From contig NZ_JAIVFS010000027.1 in NCBI RefSeq assembly GCF_020829645.1, forward strand, positions 34,502-98,501: DNA of 64,000 bases, written 5' to 3'. The stretch is from Nostoc mirabile CHAB5784. Lineage in GTDB: Bacteria; Cyanobacteriota; Cyanobacteriia; Cyanobacteriales; Nostocaceae. Shown one piece after another: positions 33,996 through 41,034 of the stretch. Each line of letters begins with the position of its first letter. Positions within the stretch are counted from its first letter, which is position 1. The translations under genes and the position numbers were made by a program. The notes beneath the pieces were generated by a model, which saw only the letters and a list, made by a program, of their open reading frames with translations, was not told the origin of the DNA and made no database searches.

Positions 33996-34775
33996 TTAGA
34001 TTGCTAATGCTCGTTTTTCTAATGGTAGTTCAAAGCGATCGCCTGGTTTTGGCTCAAGTATCCGCGTCGAAAGATTGTTTTTCTCTACTAACGAACGAAA
34101 TTCCTCAGCAGTTCCTTTAGTCTGAATCAATTTCATCAGCAATCCCTCAAACGCCACATCACCACCAGCCGCAGTAGGTATTATTACTTGAGGCTGTAAT
34201 GACTTTACTACTTCTAAAGCACTATTTTGTCCTTTAATAATCGGCCCAAGCAAAGGCAATGTCATGTCAATAAACGGTGTAATCACTACATCTATAGGTA
34301 CAGCTTGCTTAAGTTCTGGGGAATGATACCCGTGAGGCTCGTAGTATACAGTTAAACCACTCTCCAATTCTTTGAGGAGATAACTATTTTCTACCAGAGT
34401 GGGGCCAATTGGAGAGCCTGGAAAAGCCTTAATTTCAACTTGATTATTTAAAGTGAAAGTTTCACCATGAGCCAATACTGTTACTTGGGTGTAACCTAAC
34501 TGCTGTACAACCTTCGCAGCATTGGGAGAAGCTACAACTTTGATGCTGTGATCCAGCAGCTTGAGCGTTGGTGGATGAGCGTGGTCTTCTAAACCTTGAG
34601 ACAGCAGAATCAGATCAATGTTATCTGGTATTGGGCGATTTTGCGATCGCGAACCTTTAAATAACCAATCCAAATTGCTGAAAATTAACGAACCAACCAA
34701 CCAAGGGTCAATTAGTATTCGTTTCCTGCCGATTTCCAGCAGCCAAGAGTTGCTGTCGAACCAAGTTAAAAACAT
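33996..34775 (-). CDS. MBL-fold metallo-hydrolase
   Basis: 259 residues from the ATG at 34775, which gives the usual MFLTWFDSNSWLLEIG start. Longer starts at 34805 (ATG) or 34811 (TTG) are possible. LLSQGLEDHAHPPTLKLL corresponds to the family's HxxDH motif in diverged form, with HxHxDH not intact. That puts it with UlaG-like or non-catalytic members. RILIDPWLVGSL is the conserved first strand-turn. The substrate is unknown. Confidence 0.78.
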   Translation of the reverse strand: MFLTWFDSNSWLLEIGRKRILIDPWLVGSLIFSNLDWLFKGSRSQNRPIPDNIDLILLSQGLEDHAHPPTLKLLDHSIKVVASPNAAKVVQQLGYTQVTVLAHGETFTLNNQVEIKAFPGSPIGPTLVENSYLLKELESGLTVYYEPHGYHSPELKQAVPIDVVITPFIDMTLPLLGPIIKGQNSALEVVKSLQPQVIIPTAAGGDVAFEGLLMKLIQTKGTAEEFRSLVEKNNLSTRILEPKPGDRFELPLEKRALAI

Positions 34776-34984
34776 AAAATTTGTGAAGATAACGCCTACC
34801 TTCATTATCAATCGTGTCAGCTTTCTTAGTAAGCAATGAGGCCAATACTTGTATTCGTCCGGTCAAGTCTACACACGCACTTCTTTTAACGGTCGTATAA
34901 AGTTCAAAAATAGGATTTTGTTCAAACTTGATTTTAGGTCAGAGAACATTAATATATTTAAGAAAGACTTTATTAATCTTCATA

Positions 34985-35878
34985 ATGACTGTAACTACAC
35001 AGCAGCTTGCAACTCAAGACGCCTTTGAAAAATTCATTTGGACTTGGCAGGGCTACAAAATCCAGTACACTGTCATGGGCACAGGACGCCCTCTGGTACT
35101 GGTTCACGGCTTCGGTGCTTCCATTGGACACTGGCGCAAAAATATTCCAGTTTTAGCTCATGCTGGCTACCAGGTGTTTGCTATAGACCTTTTAGGTTTT
35201 GGCGGTTCCGATAAAGCGCCGATTGATTACAGTGTGGAAGTTTGGGTGGAACTGCTAAAAGATTTCTGCACAGCACACATACACGAACCTGCTGTATTTA
35301 TTGGCAACTCCATCGGCGCACTTTTGAGCTTGATTGTACTGGTAGAACATCCAGAAATTGCTGCTGGTGGTATTTTAATTAACTCTGCGGGTGGCTTGAG
35401 TCATCGTCCCCACGAATTTAACCCGCCGCTACGGATTGTAATGGCAACTTTTAATCGGTTTGTGCGATCGCCAATTACAGGTAAATTTGTCTATAACCGC
35501 ATCCGCCAAAAAGCCCAAATTCGCCGCACCCTCTACCAAGTTTACAAAAACCGTGAAGCCGTCACCGATGAATTAGTCGATTTACTTTATACTCCCTCTT
35601 GCGACCCAGGAGCGCAACAAGTTTTCGCCTCCATTCTCACAGCCCCTCCTGGCCCAAGCCCAGAGGAACTTTTGCCCAAAGTAGAACGTCCTTTATTAGT
35701 AATTTGGGGTGCTGACGATCCTTGGACACCAATTACTGGGGCAAAGATTTACGAAGAGGCGCGTGAGAATGGCAAAGAAATCAAAATTGTTCCCATTCCC
35801 AATGCCGGTCATTGTCCCCACGATGAAGTTCCAGATATTGTTAATGCCCAGATTGTCGATTGGCTAGCGCAAAGTTAA
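34985..35878 (+). CDS. Alpha/beta hydrolase
   Basis: 297 residues from ATG 34985; an upstream TTG would add 19 residues without family character. LVLVHGFGASIGHWRKN is the oxyanion loop, FIGNSIGALLSL the nucleophile elbow (Ser in GNSIG), WGADDPW the acid strand and NAGHCPHDE the catalytic His. It is one of a group of cyanobacterial/plastid hydrolases related to pheophytinase and chlorophyll dephytylase. The substrate cannot be told from sequence. It is divergent from the MBL gene. Confidence 0.88.
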   Translation: MTVTTQQLATQDAFEKFIWTWQGYKIQYTVMGTGRPLVLVHGFGASIGHWRKNIPVLAHAGYQVFAIDLLGFGGSDKAPIDYSVEVWVELLKDFCTAHIHEPAVFIGNSIGALLSLIVLVEHPEIAAGGILINSAGGLSHRPHEFNPPLRIVMATFNRFVRSPITGKFVYNRIRQKAQIRRTLYQVYKNREAVTDELVDLLYTPSCDPGAQQVFASILTAPPGPSPEELLPKVERPLLVIWGADDPWTPITGAKIYEEARENGKEIKIVPIPNAGHCPHDEVPDIVNAQIVDWLAQS

Positions 35879-36184
35879 GAATTTCGCGCCAAGACGCAAA
35901 TCCAAAGGCACTTTCTGCTGATGCGCCTTGACCCATGCAGGGTAGAAATGGGGCTAACAATCTGGGTGAGTGGATCTTAATCTTTATAATTGCACCTTGA
36001 CAGAATGAAAAAGCAGGGGAGCAGGGAGCAGGGAGCAGGGGAGAAAAACTTTTCAAAAAGCGGGTGGGGCTTCAACCAAGAGTGAGAAAAGGAGCCGGGG
36101 GACTTTTGCCCACAATTCGGCAAGGTTTGTACCTTTTCCCTTACCCCCTGCCCCCTGCCTCTTATCAAACTCGTATGGTGTGTA
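35879..36184. repeat. Intergenic repeats (GCAGGGA heptamers)
   Basis: About 300 bases upstream of the kinase gene. A run of GGGAGCA-type heptamers lies at about 36014-36044, and C-rich complementary repeats near 36140-36160. Open frames here are low-complexity artefacts. Confidence 0.6.
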
Positions 36185-37243
36185 ATGGAGCTTGATGTGC
36201 GTAATGGACATAAAGGGGTAATTCCCTTAAATCACCATCCAGATTTTTCCAAACAAGGCTATCAAGTTATCAGCGAACTAGGACGCAACCGAGAAGGGGG
36301 ACGCATTACTTACTTAGCTAATGTCCTCAACTCTAAGCAACAGGTGGTGATTAAAGAGTTTTGTTTTGCTCGTGCGGATGCTGATTTGTCAGGTGTGAAA
36401 GCATATCAGCGCGAAATCGAAATTTTGCAGCAACTCAATCATTCTCGCATCCCTCGCTATGTAGATTCTTTTGAAATACCAGGGGCTTTTTATCTGGTGC
36501 AGGAATACAAAAATGCCCCATCTTTAAGCTTAACGAGCGGCTTTAATCCAGAAGAAATAAAGCAAATTGCTTTGTCAATTTTAGAGATTTTGGTTTATCT
36601 ACAAAAGCAAATTCCGCCAATTATTCATCGGGATATTAAGCCAGAGAATATTTTGGTTGATGAGCAACTAAATGCTTATCTGGTTGATTTTGGTTTGGCT
36701 AGAATACAGGGTGCAAAAGTAGCTCTGAGCAGCTTTGTAGCAGGAACCCCAGGTTTTATGCCACCAGAGGAACAGTTTGGTCATTCCCTGACTGAGGCAT
36801 CAGATTTATATAGTTTAGGAGCAACGCTGATTTGCTTACTTACTAATACTCGTTCTGTTGAAATTGGGAAATTAATTGATGATAACTATCGCTTTAATTT
36901 CCAGCAATTAGTTCCTCAAATCAGTCCCCGTTTCCGGCGGTGGTTGATGAAAATGGTGGAACGCAACCGAAAACGTCGCTATGCTAATGCGGCTATTGCT
37001 TTAAAAGCACTTGGGTCAATTGAAGTTGTTGGTAGTGCCACTGGGATAGATAATTTAATCAGGACAATCAAACCTAGAAAACGAGCTACTTGGTTGGGAC
37101 TAGCTACTGTTGTTACACTGGCTGCGATGGGGGCAACTTTGATGAGTTGTCAGCCTGGTAATCCGGTTAGGCAATTACTGGAAGCTACAGAATGTCAAAG
37201 TTTTGATTTAAGCTCAGGTTGCCAAGAAAAAACCGGAGATTAA
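36185..37243 (+). CDS. Ser/Thr protein kinase with C-terminal membrane anchor
   Basis: 352 residues. Kinase core: VVIKEFCF lysine (~57), IIHRDIKPENIL catalytic loop (~147-158), LVDFGLARI (~169), GTPGFMPPEE activation end and SDLYSLGATL. All catalytic residues are present. After the domain a single hydrophobic helix (~300-320, WLGLATVVTLAAMGATLMSC) is followed by a short 30-residue Cys-containing tail. A Hanks-type kinase anchored in the cytoplasmic membrane is indicated. It precedes the CHAT-STAND gene by 670 bp of repeats, so operon linkage is doubtful. Confidence 0.9.
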   Translation: MELDVRNGHKGVIPLNHHPDFSKQGYQVISELGRNREGGRITYLANVLNSKQQVVIKEFCFARADADLSGVKAYQREIEILQQLNHSRIPRYVDSFEIPGAFYLVQEYKNAPSLSLTSGFNPEEIKQIALSILEILVYLQKQIPPIIHRDIKPENILVDEQLNAYLVDFGLARIQGAKVALSSFVAGTPGFMPPEEQFGHSLTEASDLYSLGATLICLLTNTRSVEIGKLIDDNYRFNFQQLVPQISPRFRRWLMKMVERNRKRRYANAAIALKALGSIEVVGSATGIDNLIRTIKPRKRATWLGLATVVTLAAMGATLMSCQPGNPVRQLLEATECQSFDLSSGCQEKTGD

Positions 37244-37303
37244 GATTAATTAGGTCGCATCTGGCTAAGGATTACAGCGGTTTTCAATTGAACAGAGTAC
37301 ACC

Positions 37304-37333
37304 TGTAGGGGCACAATATATTGTGCCCCTACA
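37304..37333. repeat. Perfect 30-bp palindrome
   Basis: TGTAGGGGCACAATA is followed directly by its reverse complement TATTGTGCCCCTACA, 60 bases after the kinase stop. The GTAGGGGCAC arm is also the terminal sequence of the larger element at 61575-61819. It could act as a transcription terminator or be a dispersed REP-like unit. Confidence 0.8.
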
Positions 37334-37386
37334 ATTATGTGTATTCCACACTTCTGAAAATTGCTGTTATTTTCATGAGTATAAAC

Positions 37387-37511
37387 CAATACAGTTCAGT
37401 TAAGGCTTGATCCTCCCTAACCCTCCTTAAAAAGGAGGGAACTAAGCCCCCTTTTTTAAGGGGGGTTGGGGGGATCTTCCGAGGTCAAACATCACTAACT
37501 GAACTGTATTG
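37387..37511. mobile_element. MITE (CAATAC family) upstream of the CHAT gene
   Basis: 125 bp. Arms are CAATACAGTTCAGTTA and its complement, with 16 bp perfect. A perfect 10-bp target duplication GAGTATAAAC is at 37377-37386 and 37512-37521. The interior has a CTCCTTAAAAAGGAG hairpin and a CCCCC...GGGGG palindrome. It is non-coding. The duplicated target ends exactly where minisatellite 2 begins. Confidence 0.93.
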
Positions 37512-37535
37512 GAGTATAAACAACTCATTAACCGA

Positions 37536-37829
37536 GTTCAAAGGTGGATGAATCCAGTTCCAAGACTCGTCAACGGAGTTCAAAGGTGGATTCATCCAGT
37601 TCAAAGACTCGTTAACCCAGTTCAGAGGTGGATTCATCCAGTTCAAAGACTCGTTAACCCAGTTCAGAGGTGGATTCATCCAGTTCAAAGACTCGTTAAC
37701 CCAGTTCAGAGGTGGATTCATCCAGTTCAAAGACTCGTTAACCCAGTTCAAAGGTGGATTCATCCAGTTCAAATACTCGTCAACGGAGTTCAGAGGTGGA
37801 TTAATCCAGTTCAAATACTCGTTAACGGT
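37536..37829. repeat. Minisatellite 2: seven 42-bp units (fourteen 21-bp half-units)
   Basis: Two alternating 21-base halves, GTTCAGAGGTGGATTCATCC plus A and GTTCAAAGACTCGTTAACCC plus A, are repeated seven times. End units are more diverged than central ones, as expected for unequal exchange. Frames stay open on both strands because of the 21-bp period, but no gene is inferred. It ends 84 bp before the CHAT-STAND start codon. Confidence 0.95.
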
Positions 37830-37913
37830 AATGCACTATCAGTAATAGTCTTGTTATCTGCTGTAGTAAACTACATCTAAGCCAGAAGCCTGCATTCAAT
37901 AGTTGATAGCGCT

Positions 37914-39554
37914 GTGAAAAGAATCCTGATTGTGTCAGCTAATCCCACGACGACGGATAAACTACGCTTGGACGAGGAAGTAAGGGAAATTCAGGAAGGG
38001 TTGCAACGCTCTCGCAGCCGAGATAAGTTTGAACTGATTACTAAATGGGCAGTGCGGCCTGACGATTTGCGGCGTGCGCTTTTAGATCATAATCCTCATA
38101 TCATCCATTTTTCTGGACATGGTGGAGGAAATCAAGGTTTAGCCTTGGAAAATAATACAGGGCAAATGCAGCTGGTGAGTACAGAGTCACTGGCAAGGCT
38201 ATTTAAATTATTTAAAGACAAAGTTGAGTGTGTATTATTAAATGCCTGCTATAGCGAGGTACAAGCTGAGGCAATTTACCAACACATTAATTGTGTGGTT
38301 GGGATGAATCGGGCAATTGGGGATAAGGCGGCGATTAAATTTGCGGTAGGCTTTTATGATGCACTGGGCGCTGATAGGTCTTATGAGGATGCTTACGAGT
38401 TTGGCTGTAGCGCTATTGATTTAGAAAGTATTCCAGAGTCTTCCACCCCAGTACTGAAAAGTCGGAACAATCCCCAAGGTGCTATCTCTGCTAACGAAAC
38501 GATTCCAGATATTGAGATAAAAACAGCAGTATCCTTAGAAAATCCAGAAGGGCAGGTATCTCTAAACTCTGCATTTTATGTAGAGCGATCGCCTATTGAG
38601 GTAGACTGTTATGAAGCGATTCTTCAACCAGGGGCCTTAATTCGCATCAAAGCTCCCCGGCAGATGGGCAAAACTTCGCTGATGTCGCGGGTTCTCAATC
38701 ATGCTAGTCAACATGATTATCAGACAGCACCTGTGAATTTCCAGTCAGCCGATGCAGAATTTCTCGCTAATTTAGATCAATTTTTGCAGTGGTTCTGTGC
38801 CAGCATTACCTACGAATTGAATCTACCCGATAAGTTAGACGAGTATTGGAAAGGTGTTTTAGGTAGCAAGAATAAATGTACAAATTATTTCCAACGGTAT
38901 TTATTACCCGCGATTAATAGCCCCATAGCTTTGGGTTTGGATGAAGTCGATGAAGTCTTCAAGCATCCCATAATTGCGGCTGATTTTTTTGGATTACTAC
39001 GAGCTTGGCATGAGCGGTCAAAGAATGAGACAGTTTGGAAAAATCTCCGGTTGGTGATTGTGCATTCTAAGGAAGTTTATATTCCACTCAATATAAATCA
39101 GTCGCCTTTTAATGTCGGTTTACCCATTGAGTTGCCAGACTTAAATCAAGTACAAGTACAAAACTTGGTACAGCGTCATAGACTCAATTGGTCTAACTCA
39201 CAAATTGAAGAATTAATGACACTCGTCGGTGGTCATCCTTATTTAGTGCGGGTAGCGCTTTATGAAATTGCCCGTGGTAGGATGACGTTGGAAAATCTGC
39301 AAAAAATCGCTGCAACTCAAGAAGGGCCTTACAGTGACCATTTACGCCGCCATTGGCTGAATTTGCAAGAGGATGCAGAATTGCTAACTGCGGTTAAACA
39401 AGTGATGATGGCAAATCGCCCCGTAGATGTAGGCACAACTGAAGCGTTTAAACTCCGCAGTATGGGGTTAGTTAAGTTTCAAGGTAATGAAGTGATACCT
39501 CTGTGTGAATTGTACCGTCAATATTTTTTGAATCGGTTGGGAATTAAAAATTAA
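37914..39554 (+). CDS. CHAT protease domain fused to AAA_35-type STAND ATPase
   Basis: 546 residues, GTG start. Residues 1-170 are a CHAT (caspase-HetF-associated) domain starting KRILIVSANPTTTDKLRLDEE. His ~69 lies in HFSGHGGG and Cys ~112 in LLNACYSE, so the catalytic pair is intact. From ~215 an AAA_35-like ATPase begins (SAFYVERSPIE, P-loop APRQMGKTS ~246-254, ALGLDEVDEVF Walker B), ending in a winged-helix-like region. No WD40 or TPR sensor is attached. This makes a compact protease-switch protein, plausibly a conflict or cell-death effector. It is isolated by repeats on both sides. Confidence 0.9.
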   Translation: MKRILIVSANPTTTDKLRLDEEVREIQEGLQRSRSRDKFELITKWAVRPDDLRRALLDHNPHIIHFSGHGGGNQGLALENNTGQMQLVSTESLARLFKLFKDKVECVLLNACYSEVQAEAIYQHINCVVGMNRAIGDKAAIKFAVGFYDALGADRSYEDAYEFGCSAIDLESIPESSTPVLKSRNNPQGAISANETIPDIEIKTAVSLENPEGQVSLNSAFYVERSPIEVDCYEAILQPGALIRIKAPRQMGKTSLMSRVLNHASQHDYQTAPVNFQSADAEFLANLDQFLQWFCASITYELNLPDKLDEYWKGVLGSKNKCTNYFQRYLLPAINSPIALGLDEVDEVFKHPIIAADFFGLLRAWHERSKNETVWKNLRLVIVHSKEVYIPLNINQSPFNVGLPIELPDLNQVQVQNLVQRHRLNWSNSQIEELMTLVGGHPYLVRVALYEIARGRMTLENLQKIAATQEGPYSDHLRRHWLNLQEDAELLTAVKQVMMANRPVDVGTTEAFKLRSMGLVKFQGNEVIPLCELYRQYFLNRLGIKN

Positions 39555-39793
39555 AAAAGTACATTAGGAGTGCAATAGGACTTTCATCTCCAATTAGCAT
39601 TTAATACCAATTTGAAAAAAGAATGCGACACATAGACAAAACCCACCGCTTATCCAGGTATCACCCCCCTTAATCCCCCCTTGTTAAGGGGGGAGATCAG
39701 AAATCTGGTTCCCTCCCCTTTCTAAAGGGAGGGTTAGGGTGGGGTAATCTATCGCAAACATTTTTTGAATCGCTATAACTAAAAGGATTAACA

Positions 39794-40420
39794 ATGGTTC
39801 AATTTATTCAAGGAAGAGATATAACCTTAGCCCAACTCATCGAGCAATTTGGGCTACAACGTACAGACAACGAACAGTTTTTTTCAGAGTGGCAGCAAGA
39901 TTTATCTGAGTTGAGTGACTTAGAAAAGCAATCTCTCAACCAAGTCAAGGCAGAATATTTGCATTTATCCCGCTACCAAATTTTAGAACCTGTAGTCAAA
40001 ATGGTGGTGCTATCTCCACTATTACGTCTAGCAGGTTTTTATCAACCGCCTTTTTACATCGCGTCGGAAGAAGAGGTAAGAATTTCTTCTGAAGACGAAG
40101 GCACAATTATCAGAGGACGTATTGATATCTTGGTGTTTCATCCTCCACTTTGGGTTCTCGTTATTGAGGCAAAACGAGCAGATTACTCGTTAGTGCCAGC
40201 AATTCCACAAGCATTGGCTTATATGTTGGCAGATGCAACTTCGGCAAAACCTGTTTTTGGGTTTATCACCAATGGTAATGAATTTAGATTTATCAAACTG
40301 TTAAAAACTGAAACTACACAATACGCTCTATCTGATTTGTTTGCTTTAGATAGTCGGGATGACATACAAACTGTCGTTAAAGTCTTAAAGCACTTAGCTT
40401 ATTTAATTCGTAATTCGTAA
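39794..40420 (+). CDS. HsdR N-terminal-like (type I restriction R-type) nuclease domain protein
   Basis: 208 residues. The central region GRIDILVFHPPLWVLVIEAKRADYSL has the Asp...Glu-x-Lys spacing of a PD-(D/E)XK nuclease as found at the N-terminus of HsdR. No helicase domain, HsdM or HsdS genes accompany it, so it is a solo domain. Such orphan proteins are frequent in cyanobacteria. ATG 39794 follows AAAGGATTAACA. It lies between the CHAT-STAND and AAA-WD40 genes in the same direction, but repeats separate all three. Confidence 0.82.
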   Translation: MVQFIQGRDITLAQLIEQFGLQRTDNEQFFSEWQQDLSELSDLEKQSLNQVKAEYLHLSRYQILEPVVKMVVLSPLLRLAGFYQPPFYIASEEEVRISSEDEGTIIRGRIDILVFHPPLWVLVIEAKRADYSLVPAIPQALAYMLADATSAKPVFGFITNGNEFRFIKLLKTETTQYALSDLFALDSRDDIQTVVKVLKHLAYLIRNS

Positions 40421-40432
40421 TTCGTAATCTTG

Positions 40433-40583
40433 TAGTGGCGTGGCAAGGCTAAAATGTTGCAAAAATAATGTAGGTTGGGTGGAGGCTTTGCGTAACCCAA
40501 CATCCTGATATATGTTGGGTTGCGCTCCGCTCCACCCAACCTACGTCTACGTTTAATGCACTATTTTAAGCTTGCCACGCTAG
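40433..40583. repeat. Inverted-repeat element (GCGTGGCAAG ends)
   Basis: TAGTGGCGTGGCAAGGCTAAAATG at the left is mirrored (with small differences) by the arm ending CTTGCCACGCTA at 40582. The inside is the GTAGGTTGGGTGG...CCACCCAACCTAC palindrome. It is non-coding, with no certain target duplication. (The arm is quoted in two pieces in the sequence: TAGTGGCGTGGCAAG and GCTAAAATG.). Confidence 0.6.
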
Positions 40584-40666
40584 TAGGGTGTGTTATGCCC
40601 TTGGCTAACGCGCCATCCCAATACTTTCAATGCCGTATTTCCTGCGCTAACACACTTTACCAAACT

Positions 40667-40784
40667 CAATACAGTTCAAGTTAAGAATAATTGTAGGTTG
40701 GGTTGAACGAAGTGAAACCCAACAAAGCCCGGAAAATGTTGGGTTTCGTTCCTCAACCCAACCTACTAACACACTTTACCAAAC
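40667..40784. repeat. Truncated CAATAC MITE with flanking 19-bp direct repeat
   Basis: The left end CAATACAGTTCAAGTTAAG is followed by the same GTAGGTTGGGTTGAAC interior as the MITE in the GST gene, but no GTATTG right end exists. CTAACACACTTTACCAAAC is duplicated at 40647-40665 and 40766-40784. Further dispersed hairpin sequence (GTCATTGCG, CGCAATGAC-like arms) fills 40790-40990, so the whole 600-bp gap before the next gene is repeats. Confidence 0.65.
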
Positions 40785-41034
40785 AGAAGCATCCTAAAAT
40801 ATGGAAAAGCATAATTTGTCATTGCGTTCGCCCTTGGCGTTCCCGAAGGGTACGGAACGCAGTGAAGCAAAGCAATCGCAAAGTACAGATGTTGCGATTG
40901 CTTGTCTGCGACACGCTGCGCGAACATTCCGCTCCGCTTCATTCGCAATTGACTTGTAACGATTTTGGTAAATTTGCTTGCATTGGGATGCTCCTTTACC
41001 AAACTAGCTTGGAATTTTTAATTTTGAATTGTTT

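Noticed and set aside
37485..37880. Open frames with 14-residue repeats across minisatellite 2
   Set aside because: Same artefact of a period divisible by three, open on both strands equally.
36185..39554. Kinase and CHAT-STAND as one operon
   Set aside because: 670 bases of palindrome, MITE and minisatellite separate them, so joint transcription is unlikely.
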